A DNA stretch of 64,000 bases from Streptomyces sp. ACA25 (GTDB lineage: Bacteria; Actinomycetota; Actinomycetes; Streptomycetales; Streptomycetaceae). Location: NCBI RefSeq assembly GCF_028200735.1, contig NZ_JAQKPV010000002.1, positions 186,001 through 250,000 of the forward strand, written 5' to 3'. Numbering within the stretch: position 1 is the stretch's first letter; each line of letters opens with the position of its first letter. Both the position numbers and the translations under genes were made by a program. The notes under the pieces are model-generated. The model was not told where the DNA came from. It ran no database searches and saw only the letters and a program-made list of their open reading frames with translations. Positions 42,944 through 52,282 of the stretch are shown here, piece after piece.

Positions 42944-44596
42944 TCAGCCCTCGGAGGGTGCGGCCGGGGTGCCGCTTCCGCCCCGGGTGCGACGACGGCG
43001 CGACGGGGCGGGGGCGTCCGGGGTGACCTCTCCGGACGAGCCCGAAGGGCCGGCGGACGTCTCCTGCTGCTGGGGAGGAGCGGTCGCGGCCCCGGCCCGG
43101 GTACGACGGCGGCGGCGCGGGCGGCGCGGACCGGCCGCACCCTCCGCGGCCTCGGCGGGGGCGGCGTCCGGACCGGCGCCGGTGCTCGGGCCGGCCGTCG
43201 CCTCGGCCGGAGAGCCCCCGCGGGTGCGGCGGCGCTGACGGGGGGCCCGGGTGCTCTTCGGTGCCTCCTCGGCTGCGCCGCGGTCGCTGTCCCGGCCGCC
43301 CCGGCGGCGGTCGGTCCCGCCGAGGTCCTCGAGCTCCTCCGCGCCCAGCCCGGCACGGGTCCGTTCGGCACGCGGCAGCACGCCCTTGATGCCCTCGGGG
43401 ATGCTCAACGCCTCACGCAGGTGCGGAGAGGTGGAGTAGGTCTCCGGCGGGTCGGGGAGCCCCAGGTCCAGCGCCTTGTTGATCAGCTGCCAGCGGGGGA
43501 TGTCGTCCCAGTCCACCAGGGTGACCGCGATGCCCTTCGCTCCCGCCCGGCCGGTGCGGCCGATGCGGTGCAGATAGGTCTTCTCGTCCTCCGGCGACTG
43601 GTAGTTGACCACATGGGTGACGCCGTCCACATCGATGCCCCGCGCGGCGACATCCGTGCAGACCAGGACATCGACCTTGCCGTTGCGGAAAGCCCGCAGC
43701 GCCTGCTCCCGGGCACCCTGCCCGAGATCGCCGTGCACGGCGCCGGCGGCGAAGCCACGGCGGCTCAGCTGGTCGGCGACATCGGCGGCGGTGCGCTTGG
43801 TGCGGCAGAAGACCATGACAAGCCCGCGCCCGTCGGCCTGCAGAATGCGCGAGAGCATCTCCACCTTGTCCATGGAGTGCGCGCGGAAGGCGTGCTGCTT
43901 GGTGTTGGCGACGGTCTGGCCCTCACCTTCCGGGGAGGTGGCCCGGATGTGGGTGGGACGCGTCATGTAGCGGCGGGCCAGCGAAATGACCTGCCCCGGC
44001 ATGGTGGCCGAGAACAGCATGGTCTGGCGCTTCGCGGGCAACAGCTTGATGATCTTCTCGACGTCGGGCAGGAAGCCCAGGTCGAGCATCTCGTCGGCCT
44101 CGTCCAGGACGAGCGCCCGCACCGCCGACAGGTCGAGCTTCTTCTGGCCGGCCAGGTCGAGAAGCCGGCCAGGGGTGCCGACGACCACGTCGACGCCCTT
44201 CCGCAGCGCCTCGACCTGCGGCTCGTAGGCCCGGCCGCCGTAAATGGCCAGCACGCGGACGTTGCGGGCCTTGCCGGCGGTCTGCAGGTCATTGGTGACC
44301 TGCTGGCACAGTTCACGGGTGGGCACGACAATGAGCGCCTGCGGGGCTTCCGTCAGCTGCTCGGGGCGGGCCCGGCCGGCTTCGACGTCGGCGGGAACGG
44401 TGACGGTTTCCAGGACGGGCAGCCCGAATCCGAGAGTCTTCCCCGTGCCGGTCTTGGCCTGGCCGATGACGTCGGAGCCGGCCAGGGCGACGGGAAGGGT
44501 GAGCTCCTGGATGGGGAACGGCGTGACGATGCCGACGGCCTCCAGGGCCTCGGCCGTCTCTGCCAGAATTCCGAGGTCTCGAAATGTGGTGGACAG
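42944..44596 (-). CDS. rhlE: DEAD-box RNA helicase (RhlE type) with basic repeat tail
   Basis: A 550-aa DEAD-box helicase. The Q-motif VTPFPIQELTLPV, Walker A AKTGTGKTLG, motif II VLDEADEMLDLGF, SAT and HRIGRTGRAG are all present. The C-terminal ~130 residues are disordered and contain three Arg-rich repeats of the form R(R/Q)RRRTRxG, likely for RNA binding. Homologues begin just before TTFRDLGIL. The in-frame codon there is CTG (44594-44596), preceded by AAGAGG with an eight-base spacer, so a CTG start is likely. In-frame ATGs exist at 44704 and 44719 but would add an unusual N-terminus. Matches Rv3211. Confidence 0.9.
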   Translation of the reverse strand: MSTTFRDLGILAETAEALEAVGIVTPFPIQELTLPVALAGSDVIGQAKTGTGKTLGFGLPVLETVTVPADVEAGRARPEQLTEAPQALIVVPTRELCQQVTNDLQTAGKARNVRVLAIYGGRAYEPQVEALRKGVDVVVGTPGRLLDLAGQKKLDLSAVRALVLDEADEMLDLGFLPDVEKIIKLLPAKRQTMLFSATMPGQVISLARRYMTRPTHIRATSPEGEGQTVANTKQHAFRAHSMDKVEMLSRILQADGRGLVMVFCRTKRTAADVADQLSRRGFAAGAVHGDLGQGAREQALRAFRNGKVDVLVCTDVAARGIDVDGVTHVVNYQSPEDEKTYLHRIGRTGRAGAKGIAVTLVDWDDIPRWQLINKALDLGLPDPPETYSTSPHLREALSIPEGIKGVLPRAERTRAGLGAEELEDLGGTDRRRGGRDSDRGAAEEAPKSTRAPRQRRRTRGGSPAEATAGPSTGAGPDAAPAEAAEGAAGPRRPRRRRRTRAGAATAPPQQQETSAGPSGSSGEVTPDAPAPSRRRRTRGGSGTPAAPSEG

Positions 44597-44949
44597 GATG
44601 CTTGCCTCTTCTGTGTGACGCGAAACACGGCGGCGAGGCGGGTCTGTGTCACCGTGCCGTTGGGCGACGGCCCAGGGAGGCCGTCCGGCGCGGGACCCGG
44701 TCATCTCGCTCAAGCGCATGCACCGCGCGAGCGGGGTCCTTCACACGGACTCACATCCGCGTGGGGGCGGTCGGGTCGGAGCCGATCGGGCCACCGACCG
44801 GGCATCCGCGGGAGCCCTGGTCGTTCCCAGGGGCTCCGGATAGGAATGTGACCCACCGTCGACCGGGGGCCTATATCACTGTACCCCGGATCCGCGCATA
44901 TGTGTCAGGTGTGATCGGCCGGGGCCCGGTGAGGGCTATTCTGCGGACC
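44597..44949. other. Divergent promoter region of rhlE and the ferritin-like gene
   Basis: About 350 bases between the CTG start of the helicase and the ATG at 44950. It is AT-richer around 44865-44945. A TATTCT-like -10 at 44936-44941, eight bases before the ferritin-like gene's ATG, could give a near-leaderless transcript, and a TGATATAG on the other strand near 44872-44879 could serve rhlE. If rhlE starts at the ATG at 44719, part of this stretch is coding. Confidence 0.4.
44605..44610 (-). promoter_or_regulatory. Ribosome-binding site supporting a CTG start for rhlE
   Basis: The minus-strand sequence AAGAGG lies eight bases before the in-frame CTG at 44594-44596 and matches the anti-Shine-Dalgarno. 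The upstream ATGs have no comparable site. Confidence 0.45.
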
Positions 44950-45687
44950 ATGGAGACGCCCGAGAATCCAGCTGCCGGATCCGACACGTCAGGGGAGATC
45001 GCCGCCCAGGACTGGGCTCAGGCATCCGCAGATCCACGGTACCGCGCAGCCGTCGTCGACCTGCTGGGCGCCCTGGCCTACGGCGAGCTCGCGGCCTTCG
45101 AGCGGCTCGCGGAGGACGCGAAGCTCGCCCCGTCCCTCGACGACAAAGCCGCGCTGGCGCGGATGGCCGCGGCCGAGTTCCACCATTTCGAGCGGCTCAC
45201 CGAGCGGCTGACCGCGATCGACGAGAAGCCGACGGCGGCCATGGAGCCGTTCGCCGCTGCCCTGGACGAGTTCCACCGGCTCACCGCACCCTCCGACTGG
45301 CTGGAGGGCCTGGTCAAGGCCCACGTGGGGGACGCGATCGCGGCCGACTTCTACCGGGAGGTCGCCGCCCGGCTGGACACCGACACCCGGTCACTGATGC
45401 TGCGTGTGCTCGACGACACCGGCTACGCCGCGTTCGCGGTGGACAAAGTGCGGGCGGCCATCGAAGCCGACCCCCGGCTCGGGGGCCGGCTCGCGCTGTG
45501 GGCCCGGCGGCTGATGGGCGAAGCGCTCTCCCAGGCGCAGCGCGTGGTCGCCGACCGGGACGCGCTGTCCACCATGCTGGTGGGCGGCGTCGCGGACGGC
45601 TTCGACCTGGCGGAGATCGGCCGGATGTTCTCCCGCATCACCGAGGCCCACACCCGCCGGATGGCGGCCCTGGGCCTGGCCTCGTGA
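44950..45687 (+). CDS. Ferritin-like (MiaE/tRNA-hydroxylase-like fold) protein
   Basis: A 245-aa helical protein of the ferritin-like superfamily. Possible di-iron ligands are in LAYGELAAFERL, AAAEFHHFERL and AHVGDAIAADFYREV, and near the end RITEAHTRRM. It resembles Rv3210c, next to rhlE in mycobacteria. Iron binding or hydroxylase chemistry is inferred from fold only. The ATG is at 44950; a -10-like TATTCT lies only eight bases upstream, suggesting a nearly leaderless message. Confidence 0.8.
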   Translation: METPENPAAGSDTSGEIAAQDWAQASADPRYRAAVVDLLGALAYGELAAFERLAEDAKLAPSLDDKAALARMAAAEFHHFERLTERLTAIDEKPTAAMEPFAAALDEFHRLTAPSDWLEGLVKAHVGDAIAADFYREVAARLDTDTRSLMLRVLDDTGYAAFAVDKVRAAIEADPRLGGRLALWARRLMGEALSQAQRVVADRDALSTMLVGGVADGFDLAEIGRMFSRITEAHTRRMAALGLAS

Positions 45688-45776
45688 TTCCGGTCACGGC
45701 CGTGGCGGCGGGGGCCGGGCACCCGGCCCGGCCGGACCCCCTCGTGGACCGGCGCCCGCTCTCGTAGGCTCTCGCC

Positions 45777-46295
45777 ATGGACGTGACACCGCTGGATCGG
45801 GCCCTGATCGAGGAATCCGCCAAGAAGTCCGGGCTGGTCTGGGTCCGGGGCCCGCAGGGGCCCGCCCGGGCGCTGTGGCACCTCTGGCACGACGGGGCGG
45901 TCTGCCTGGTCGGCGGTCCCGGTGAGCAGCCGCTGGACGGGCTGGGCCTGGCCGACGGCGGCCCCGCCACGGTCAGTGTCCGCAGCAAGGACAAGGGCGG
46001 CCGGCTGGTGGTCTGGCCGGCGGTGGTGCGCGAGCCGGTGCCGGACGGGGAGCTCTGGCGGGCGACCGCCGAGGAGCTCCGGGGCAAGCGGCTGAACGCT
46101 CCGGACACGGAACAGCTGACCGAGCGCTGGGCACGGGAGTGCCGGCTGCTCCGTCTCGAGCCGTCCGGGCCGCCCTCGCAGCGGCCCGGGCAGCTGCCGC
46201 AGGACTCCGGAGCAGCTCCTCCGTTGCCCACCCCCAACACCACCCGGGGTCCGCTGCCCACCGGCCTTCCGGTCCGGCGCCGCGCCACCCGCTGA
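45777..46295 (+). CDS. Conserved Streptomyces protein of unknown function
   Basis: A 172-aa protein with an N-terminal mixed domain (LIEESAKKSGLVWVRGP ... ALWHLWHDGAVCLVGGPGEQ) that recalls small flavin-type split-barrel folds, and a Pro-rich C-terminus. There is no confident family. It follows the ferritin-like gene on the same strand after 89 bases. The ATG is at 45777. Confidence 0.7.
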   Translation: MDVTPLDRALIEESAKKSGLVWVRGPQGPARALWHLWHDGAVCLVGGPGEQPLDGLGLADGGPATVSVRSKDKGGRLVVWPAVVREPVPDGELWRATAEELRGKRLNAPDTEQLTERWARECRLLRLEPSGPPSQRPGQLPQDSGAAPPLPTPNTTRGPLPTGLPVRRRATR

Positions 46296-46362
46296 ACGCC
46301 TCCGCGGGCCGCACAGCCGTGGGTGTTCCGTGCCTGCGGAGCCGGCGCGAAGGCCTGCGCGG

Positions 46363-47124
46363 TCAGTCCTCGGGACCGGCCTTGAGGATCTGGTCCCCGT
46401 AGTCGACGACCTGGTCCTCCTTGGGGGCCCGCAGGGTGAACTCCTTGTTCCAGTCGGCCATCCTCAGTTCACCGGCCTCCCCGCCGCGGGCCAGGCGCAT
46501 CGGATAGGGGGTGCCGATGAGTGAGATTTCCATCACTCCGCCGGCTCCCTCGCTCGCCACCACCTGGATGGTCTGCACCCCGCCGAGCTCACCGCGCTCC
46601 CCGGTCCGGCGCTCGCCCTCCAGGGTGAGCAGCCCCTCCAGCATCACGCTCTTGTCCGTGAAGCCGCTCAGCTGCTCGTATGCCGGATCTTCCGGGGCAA
46701 CCTTCACGTACTTGCCGACCAGCTTGTCGGCAGGGCTGCTGTCGAGGCCGGCCTCCTCCTCGGAGTCCACCTGCTGGTGCTCCCAGAACGCGGCATCGGC
46801 CTTGATGAACAGCTCCTCGCCGACCCGCAGCAGTTCGAAGGTGGTCCCCTGGGTGGAGACCTCGCCGATGCCGCCCTCCGGCCCCAGCCTCATGTCGAGG
46901 CGGAAGGAGCCGCCCTCGGTCACGACGCTGCCGGACAGCCGCAGCGCCTCCGCGTCCCCGGCCGCCTCCCGGGCGCGGTCCTCTATGGTCTCCGCCGGCA
47001 ACTGGGCGAGCCCATTGGTGCCCTCGTCCGGATCCGGGGAACCGCATCCGATGAGCACGGCGGCCAGTCCGGCGCACAGTGCGCCCCCCACGCCGGAGCG
47101 CCACCTGCGGGCTCGTACGGTCAC
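46363..47124 (-). CDS. Putative lipoprotein (LppX/LprG-like fold), second copy of its type
   Basis: A 253-aa exported lipoprotein with lipobox VLIGC (Cys27). The central LFIKADAAFWEHQQ and KLVGKYVKV stretches align with the lipoprotein at 20323-21036 (MYIKAADEFWDMTG, KIAGRWLAF), so the two are paralogues. The GTG start at 47124 opens into MTVRARRWRSGVG, a normal signal peptide n-region. The gene diverges from mrp. Ligand unknown. Confidence 0.85.
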   Translation of the reverse strand: MTVRARRWRSGVGGALCAGLAAVLIGCGSPDPDEGTNGLAQLPAETIEDRAREAAGDAEALRLSGSVVTEGGSFRLDMRLGPEGGIGEVSTQGTTFELLRVGEELFIKADAAFWEHQQVDSEEEAGLDSSPADKLVGKYVKVAPEDPAYEQLSGFTDKSVMLEGLLTLEGERRTGERGELGGVQTIQVVASEGAGGVMEISLIGTPYPMRLARGGEAGELRMADWNKEFTLRAPKEDQVVDYGDQILKAGPED

Positions 47125-47238
47125 GTCGCCTGCCACTCCCTCGAGTTCACCTGGGTCGGGAGCCGCAGCGTACCCGGCGTCCCGGGCAACGCCCAGGGCC
47201 GGTCCCGTATGGAGTGGGCGGGCCGTACCATCGGGTAC

Positions 47239-48405
47239 ATGGCTACCGACACCCCCGTTGCGACTGACGCCGTGCCGACCGAGGAAGCGGTCCGCGCCGC
47301 CCTCGCCACGGTGAACGACCCGGAGATCCACCGCCCCATCACCGACCTCGGCATGGTGAAGTCGGTCGAGGTGGCGGCGGACGGCTCCGTCGCGGTGGGG
47401 GTCTACCTGACCGTCTCCGGCTGCCCCATGCGGGAGACCATCACCTCGAACGTGTCCACGGCCGTGCGCGGGGTCGCGGGGGTCACCGGGGTCGAGGTCG
47501 AGCTCGACGTGATGAGTGACGAGCAGCGCAAGGAGCTGGCCTCCATGCTGCGCGGCGGCAAGACCGAGCGGGAGGTCCCGTTCGCCCAGCCGGGGTCCCT
47601 CACCCGGGTGTACTGCGTGGCCTCCGGCAAGGGCGGGGTCGGCAAGTCCTCGGTGACGGTCAACATCGCCGCGGCGATGGCGGCGGACGGGCTGAAGGTC
47701 GGCGTCGTGGACGCCGACATCTACGGCCACTCGGTGCCCCGGATGCTCGGCACCGACGCGCGGCCCACCCAGGTGGAAGACATGATCATGCCGCCGTCCG
47801 CGCACGGCGTGAAGGTCATCTCCATCGGCATGTTCACCCCCGGCAACGCACCGGTGGTGTGGCGCGGCCCGATGCTGCACCGGGCGCTCCAGCAGTTCCT
47901 CGCCGACGTCTTCTGGGGTGACCTCGACGTGCTGCTGCTGGACCTTCCTCCGGGGACCGGTGACATCGCCATCTCGGTTGCCCAGCTCATTCCGAATGCC
48001 GAGATCCTCGTGGTGACCACCCCGCAGCAGGCCGCCGCCGAGGTTGCCGAGCGCGCCGGTTCCATCGCGGTGCAGACCCACCAGAAGATCGTGGGTGTCG
48101 TGGAGAACATGTCCGGCCTGCCGTGCCCGCACTGCGACGAGATGGTCGACATCTTCGGCACGGGCGGCGGCCGTCAGGTGGCCGAGGGCCTCACCCGCAC
48201 CACCGGCACCGACGTCCCGGTCCTCGGCTCGATCCCGATCGACGTCCGGCTGCGGGAGGGTGGGGACGAGGGGAAGCCCGTCGTCCTGACCGACCCCGAC
48301 TCGGCCGCGGGCACCGCCATCCGCAACGTGGCCTCCGCCCTGGGGAGCCGGAAGCGCGGGCTGGCCGGGATGTCGCTGGGTGTGACCCCGCGCAACAAGT
48401 TCTGA
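47239..48405 (+). CDS. mrp: Mrp/ApbC-family iron-sulfur cluster carrier ATPase
   Basis: A 388-aa P-loop ATPase that carries iron-sulfur clusters to target proteins. The N-terminal ~100 residues form a MIP18/FSCA (DUF59) domain (VNDPEIHRPITDLGMV, VSGCPMRETI). The Walker A with deviant lysine is SGKGGVGKSS, the Walker B-like DADIYGHSVPRML, and the cluster-binding CxxC is CPHC. Position in the gene order matches Rv1229c. The ATG is at 47239. Confidence 0.95.
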   Translation: MATDTPVATDAVPTEEAVRAALATVNDPEIHRPITDLGMVKSVEVAADGSVAVGVYLTVSGCPMRETITSNVSTAVRGVAGVTGVEVELDVMSDEQRKELASMLRGGKTEREVPFAQPGSLTRVYCVASGKGGVGKSSVTVNIAAAMAADGLKVGVVDADIYGHSVPRMLGTDARPTQVEDMIMPPSAHGVKVISIGMFTPGNAPVVWRGPMLHRALQQFLADVFWGDLDVLLLDLPPGTGDIAISVAQLIPNAEILVVTTPQQAAAEVAERAGSIAVQTHQKIVGVVENMSGLPCPHCDEMVDIFGTGGGRQVAEGLTRTTGTDVPVLGSIPIDVRLREGGDEGKPVVLTDPDSAAGTAIRNVASALGSRKRGLAGMSLGVTPRNKF

Positions 48406-48505
48406 TCGGCTCCGCGCGGGACAGGCATCGCGGGACCGGCATCCGCACCGGTTGACTTCGAGGTGCACCGCCCGCTCAGCGCGCGGTGCCTTCCGCGCCG
48501 CTCCG

Positions 48506-49141
48506 TCAGGCGTAGGCCCCGAGGTCGCCGATCACCGCGAACCCCAACCCGTAGGCGCTCATCCCCCGGCCGTACGCCCCGAGGTGGGTACCGTCGGGGG
48601 CGGCCCCGGCCAGGACCCAGCCGTAGGTCGACTCGCGGTAGTGGAAGTCGGTCGGTGTGCCGTCCACCGGCAGCGACAGGGCCGTCCAGTCCCCGCCTTC
48701 CAGGTTGTCGGCCAGGTCCCACGCCAGGACGGTCTGCTGCTCCAGCCAGTCCTCGCGGAGGATGCGCTCCATCTGGGTCGGCCACGTGCACGCCAGGAGT
48801 CCGGACCCTGCCAGCCAGGCGGCAGAGCCGACCGAGGTGGCGTCCAGCACCCCTGTGCCGTCCGGACTGGGGCGGACGGGGCGGTTCGCCACCGTGATCA
48901 CCACCGCGAAGTGCTGCTCGCCCGGCTCACCGCGCAGCGAGGGCTCCTCCCCGTGTCCGGTGGAGCCGTACTCCACGGACCCGTCGGCGGCCTTCCCCAC
49001 CCGCAGCAGCCACCGCGGACCGGAGAACGCTTCGTCGAGGCCGTACCAGGGGAAGCCTGCCGCCCGGTAGCCGTCCGCTGCGGGGCGCGCTCCGGACAGC
49101 CTCCGGGCAGTGTGCGGCTCAAGCCGGCTCGTCGTCTCCAT
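48506..49141 (-). CDS. Conserved hypothetical protein
   Basis: A 211-aa soluble protein without signal peptide. Notable stretches are GSAAWLAGSGLLACTWPTQM and FHYRESTYGWVLAGAAPDGTH, and it ends GLGFAVIGDLGAYA. No family recognised. Convergent with mrp. The ATG at 49141 is preferred to an upstream start at 49192, which would add a basic stretch. Confidence 0.7.
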   Translation of the reverse strand: METTSRLEPHTARRLSGARPAADGYRAAGFPWYGLDEAFSGPRWLLRVGKAADGSVEYGSTGHGEEPSLRGEPGEQHFAVVITVANRPVRPSPDGTGVLDATSVGSAAWLAGSGLLACTWPTQMERILREDWLEQQTVLAWDLADNLEGGDWTALSLPVDGTPTDFHYRESTYGWVLAGAAPDGTHLGAYGRGMSAYGLGFAVIGDLGAYA

Positions 49142-49280
49142 GCGCGGACGCCTCCTCCTCACGGGGTGTCCGGACGGGAACCTCCCGGACACACGTGAGG
49201 ATAGTCATTCAGGCGCGGCGGGTCGGGCATGCCCACCGCACAGAAGCGGCAAACACCCGGGAAACCGCCCGAATCCCCCA

Positions 49281-49730
49281 TCAGGTGGCGTCGGCGTCGA
49301 ATGGCGGGGCCTCGGATTTCGGCGTGGCGGACGGCCCCGCGGCCGGGGCCTCGTCCTTGGTGAGCCGCACCCCACCGGCCCCGTCACCCGGCTTCGGTGC
49401 GGGCGCCCGCCCGTTCACGGCGTCGGACACCTCGGTCAGCTCCTTGCGGACGTCCAGGCCGCTGCGGAGCTCCTTGAGTCCGAGCTGGTCGTTGTCCAGC
49501 AGGTGCTTCTTCGCGAACCGCTTCGGGTTGAGGTCATCGAACTCGAAGTCCTTGAACTCAGGCCCCAACTCGGCTCGGATGTCCCGCTTCGCGGTGTCGG
49601 AGAAGTCCCGCACCTTCCGCACGAAGCGCGCCGCGTCCTGGATCATCTTCGGCAGCTTGTCCGGCCCGAAGACCAGGATGGCCAGAATGATGAGCGCGAT
49701 GAACTCCAGCGACCCAATATCGAAGAACAC
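49281..49730 (-). CDS. tatB: Sec-independent protein translocase subunit TatB
   Basis: A 149-aa TatB: an N-terminal membrane helix (FIALIILAILVFGPDKLP), an amphipathic helix (KMIQDAARFVRKVRDFSD) and a charged, disordered tail. TatB binds twin-arginine substrates with TatC. The GTG at 49730 has GAGGGAG five to six bases upstream. It lies downstream of htrA on the same strand, as in mycobacterial sigE-rseA-htrA-tatB. The tail is longer than in E. coli, as usual in actinobacteria. Confidence 0.93.
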   Translation of the reverse strand: MFFDIGSLEFIALIILAILVFGPDKLPKMIQDAARFVRKVRDFSDTAKRDIRAELGPEFKDFEFDDLNPKRFAKKHLLDNDQLGLKELRSGLDVRKELTEVSDAVNGRAPAPKPGDGAGGVRLTKDEAPAAGPSATPKSEAPPFDADAT

Positions 49731-49854
49731 CTGACAGCTCCCTCATCGCAGGCACGGACCCGGCAGCACTAGCCGAGGGCAACGGTACTCGCCCCGGACG
49801 GCCGGCGGGAGCCTCCCGGCGGCCGGGAGCCGGGGCGGAAGCCGAAGCACCAGG

Positions 49855-51342
49855 TCAGTCGTCGCTCGCCTCGCCCAGAGTCACCGACAGGAACTCCTCC
49901 CGCCCGTCCCGCTCGAGCGTCAGCCGCAGCTCATCACCCGGGTGGTATCCGCGGACCCGTACGATGAGCTCCTCGCCACTGCGCACCCGGTCACCGTTCA
50001 CCGCGGTGATGACGTCCCCCTCCCTGACTCCGGCGGCAGCGGCGGGCCCTCCGGGCACGACCGCCGGCCCTCCGGTGCCCCCGGCCACCCGGGCTCCCTC
50101 ACCGGCGTAGCCCATGTCCAGCTTCACTCCGATGACCGGATGGGTGGCGCGACCGGTGTTGATCAACTGCTCGGCGACCCGCTTGCCCTGGTTGACCGGA
50201 ATCGCGAACCCGAGCCCGACGCTGCCGGCCCGGGCGTCGTCGGGGTTCTCCGGGCCCTGGTCGAGTTCGGGGGTGCGGATCGCACTGTTGATTCCGACGA
50301 CCCGGCCGTCCGCGTCCACCAGCGGCCCACCGGAATTGCCGGGGTTGATCGGGGCATCGGTCTGCAGCGCGTTCACGTAGGAGACGTCCCCGCCGTCCCG
50401 TGCTCCGCCCGCGGTGATCGGCCGGTCGGTGGCGCTGATGATGCCCGCGGTGACGGTTCCGTCGAGGTCGAAGGGGGCCCCGAAAGCAACCACCGGGTCA
50501 CCGACCCGCACCATGTCGGAGTCGCCCAGCGGCAACGGGCTGAGCCCGGAGACACCGGTGACCTTCACCACAGCAAGGTCGTACCCGCTGTCCTGGCCGA
50601 TGATCTCCGCACGGACGGTGTCCCCGCTGCTGAAGGTCACCTGTATCCGGCCGCCCGAGCCGGCCGGGCGCACCACGTGCGCATTGGTGAGGATGTGGCC
50701 CTGATCGTCGAGGACGAAGCCGGTACCGGTGCCGCCGGAACCACCTCCCCGCACATGCAGCGTGACCACTCCCGGCAGCACCGCCTCAGCGATGCCCGCG
50801 ACGGTGCCGGGGGCCGCGTCCCGGTCCTCCACCGCGGTCTGCTCCAGCCTGACCTCGCTGAAGGCCCCGTTGCGCTCCAGCTGGACGCCGACCGCCCCGC
50901 CCACCGTACCGGCGGCCAGCGCGACGATCAGCGCCCCGGTCAGCAGCCTGGCACGACCGGGTTTCCCGGGCGGCACGGCGTCGAGGCGAGGCGTGTCCCC
51001 ACCTCCCGGGCCGCCGGGTGCCGGCCCTCCGCCCGGGAACACGGAACCGGTGCTGACGGGCGCCCAGGGGTCGTAGCGGCGCAGCGGCACACCGGGCGGA
51101 ACGGGCCCCGGAGGGGCCGGCTCCTGGGCCCGGCCGGGCGGCGGAGGTGCGGCCGTCGCGCCCGGCGGCAGCGGCGTGCCCCCGGGCGGAGTCGGGAGGG
51201 GGCGCTGCACCGGCGGCGCCGGGGCCCACGGCCCCGGCCGGCCGTACGGCGGGGTTCCGTAGGGGTCCGGCCCGTGCAGAGGTCCGGAGCCCTCCGGCCG
51301 GTCCGGGAAATCTCCCCCGGAGTTGCTCTGCCCCTCATCCAT
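49855..51342 (-). CDS. htrA: HtrA-type membrane-anchored serine protease with PDZ domain
   Basis: A 495-aa envelope protease. A ~130-residue Pro/Gly-rich cytoplasmic N-terminus precedes one transmembrane helix (LLTGALIVALAAGTVGGAVG), then the trypsin-like domain with His in TNAHVV, Asp in YDLAVVKV and Ser in NPGNSGGPL, then a PDZ domain (AAGVREGDVITAVNGDRV). Start 51342 (MDEGQSNSGG) has GGGGA five bases upstream; an in-frame ATG lies at 51354. It is probably controlled by the upstream sigma/anti-sigma pair in the envelope stress response. Confidence 0.93.
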   Translation of the reverse strand: MDEGQSNSGGDFPDRPEGSGPLHGPDPYGTPPYGRPGPWAPAPPVQRPLPTPPGGTPLPPGATAAPPPPGRAQEPAPPGPVPPGVPLRRYDPWAPVSTGSVFPGGGPAPGGPGGGDTPRLDAVPPGKPGRARLLTGALIVALAAGTVGGAVGVQLERNGAFSEVRLEQTAVEDRDAAPGTVAGIAEAVLPGVVTLHVRGGGSGGTGTGFVLDDQGHILTNAHVVRPAGSGGRIQVTFSSGDTVRAEIIGQDSGYDLAVVKVTGVSGLSPLPLGDSDMVRVGDPVVAFGAPFDLDGTVTAGIISATDRPITAGGARDGGDVSYVNALQTDAPINPGNSGGPLVDADGRVVGINSAIRTPELDQGPENPDDARAGSVGLGFAIPVNQGKRVAEQLINTGRATHPVIGVKLDMGYAGEGARVAGGTGGPAVVPGGPAAAAGVREGDVITAVNGDRVRSGEELIVRVRGYHPGDELRLTLERDGREEFLSVTLGEASDD

Positions 51343-51409
51343 GGCTGTCCCCATCGTGTCCGCCTGCCCTGTTCCCGGCTCTGGATTCAACCAGGTCCGG
51401 GAAGCGACT

Positions 51410-52282
51410 TCAGCGCGGACTCACTGCGTCGAGCACGCCGGGCACGCTCGCACTCGGCCGGGGTACGGGCGGTGGAGTGGCCGGCGCGGGCTCGGACGCC
51501 CCCGGAGCGGGCAGCGGGCCGGCCACCGGTCCCGGAACCGGTGAGTGCGGAGGACTCTGCGGGGTCACCAGCAGGGCCGGCAGCTGCGGGCCGATGACGG
51601 GCTGCGGCATGACCACCGCGGGCCAGGGGTTCGTCTCCCCCAGCGGCCCGCTGTCGCCCAGCAGCACCGCGTCCGCCTGCTCACTCGACCGGTCGGCCGC
51701 GCGGCCCGGCGGGCGGGATGCCGCGGGCGGGGGTGTCTGGCCACTGGCGACCGTCACGGGCGGGCCGTCACTGCCCGGCCCTGCCGTCGGCGTCGCTCCT
51801 CCGCCGGTGGTCAGCGCACCACCGATCGCGATCGCGGCCAGGGAGAAGGCACCGGCCGCGGCGAAGGCGAAGCGATGGCCGCGGAGTCCCCGCGAAGCAC
51901 CGGTGTCGTGGATCCGGAATCCGGCCCCCGTCGCCAGCCGGGACGGGCCGAAGAGCGCGTCCTCCGGCCTGCCGGAGCCGGGCAGCAGGTCGAAACCGGC
52001 GCCCGAAGGACTGCCGTCGAAGGGCGAGGGCCGGCTGTCCCCGGCGGCGGGCAGTCCTTGCAGCCGGGCCATGAGCCGCTCCGAGGGAGGCGGCAGCGCG
52101 CTGTCCGCGAACACGCTCTTCAGCCTTCGCTGGGCATCGGCCTCGGCCTTGCAGCCGGTGCAGGTCGCGAGATGCGCCAGCACCCGCTCCCGGCTGTCGT
52201 CGCACAGCTCTCCGTCGATCAGGGCGGCCAGGCTGTCCCCCAGGTGGTGCTCCGCGGAGCCGCCCGCTGCGGCACGGGTCAC
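51410..52282 (-). CDS. Zinc anti-sigma factor, membrane-anchored (RseA-like)
   Basis: A 290-aa protein. The N-terminal ZAS motif is complete (H37-x3-C41-x2-C44 in HLATCTGC), a transmembrane helix follows at about 133-155 ([20 protein letters not shown]), and a long Pro-rich extracytoplasmic region ends the protein. It should bind and inhibit the adjacent ECF sigma factor. Its GTG start overlaps the sigma stop by four bases (GTGA), so the two are translationally coupled. In mycobacteria the RseA tail is shorter; here the outside part is extended. Confidence 0.9.
   Translation of the reverse strand: MTRAAAGGSAEHHLGDSLAALIDGELCDDSRERVLAHLATCTGCKAEADAQRRLKSVFADSALPPPSERLMARLQGLPAAGDSRPSPFDGSPSGAGFDLLPGSGRPEDALFGPSRLATGAGFRIHDTGASRGLRGHRFAFAAAGAFSLAAIAIGGALTTGGGATPTAGPGSDGPPVTVASGQTPPPAASRPPGRAADRSSEQADAVLLGDSGPLGETNPWPAVVMPQPVIGPQLPALLVTPQSPPHSPVPGPVAGPLPAPGASEPAPATPPPVPRPSASVPGVLDAVSPR

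Noticed and set aside
47125-48468. Minus-strand upstream extension of the lipoprotein frame (46363-48468)
   Set aside because: It is antisense to mrp, and the signal peptide and lipobox fix the real start near 47124.
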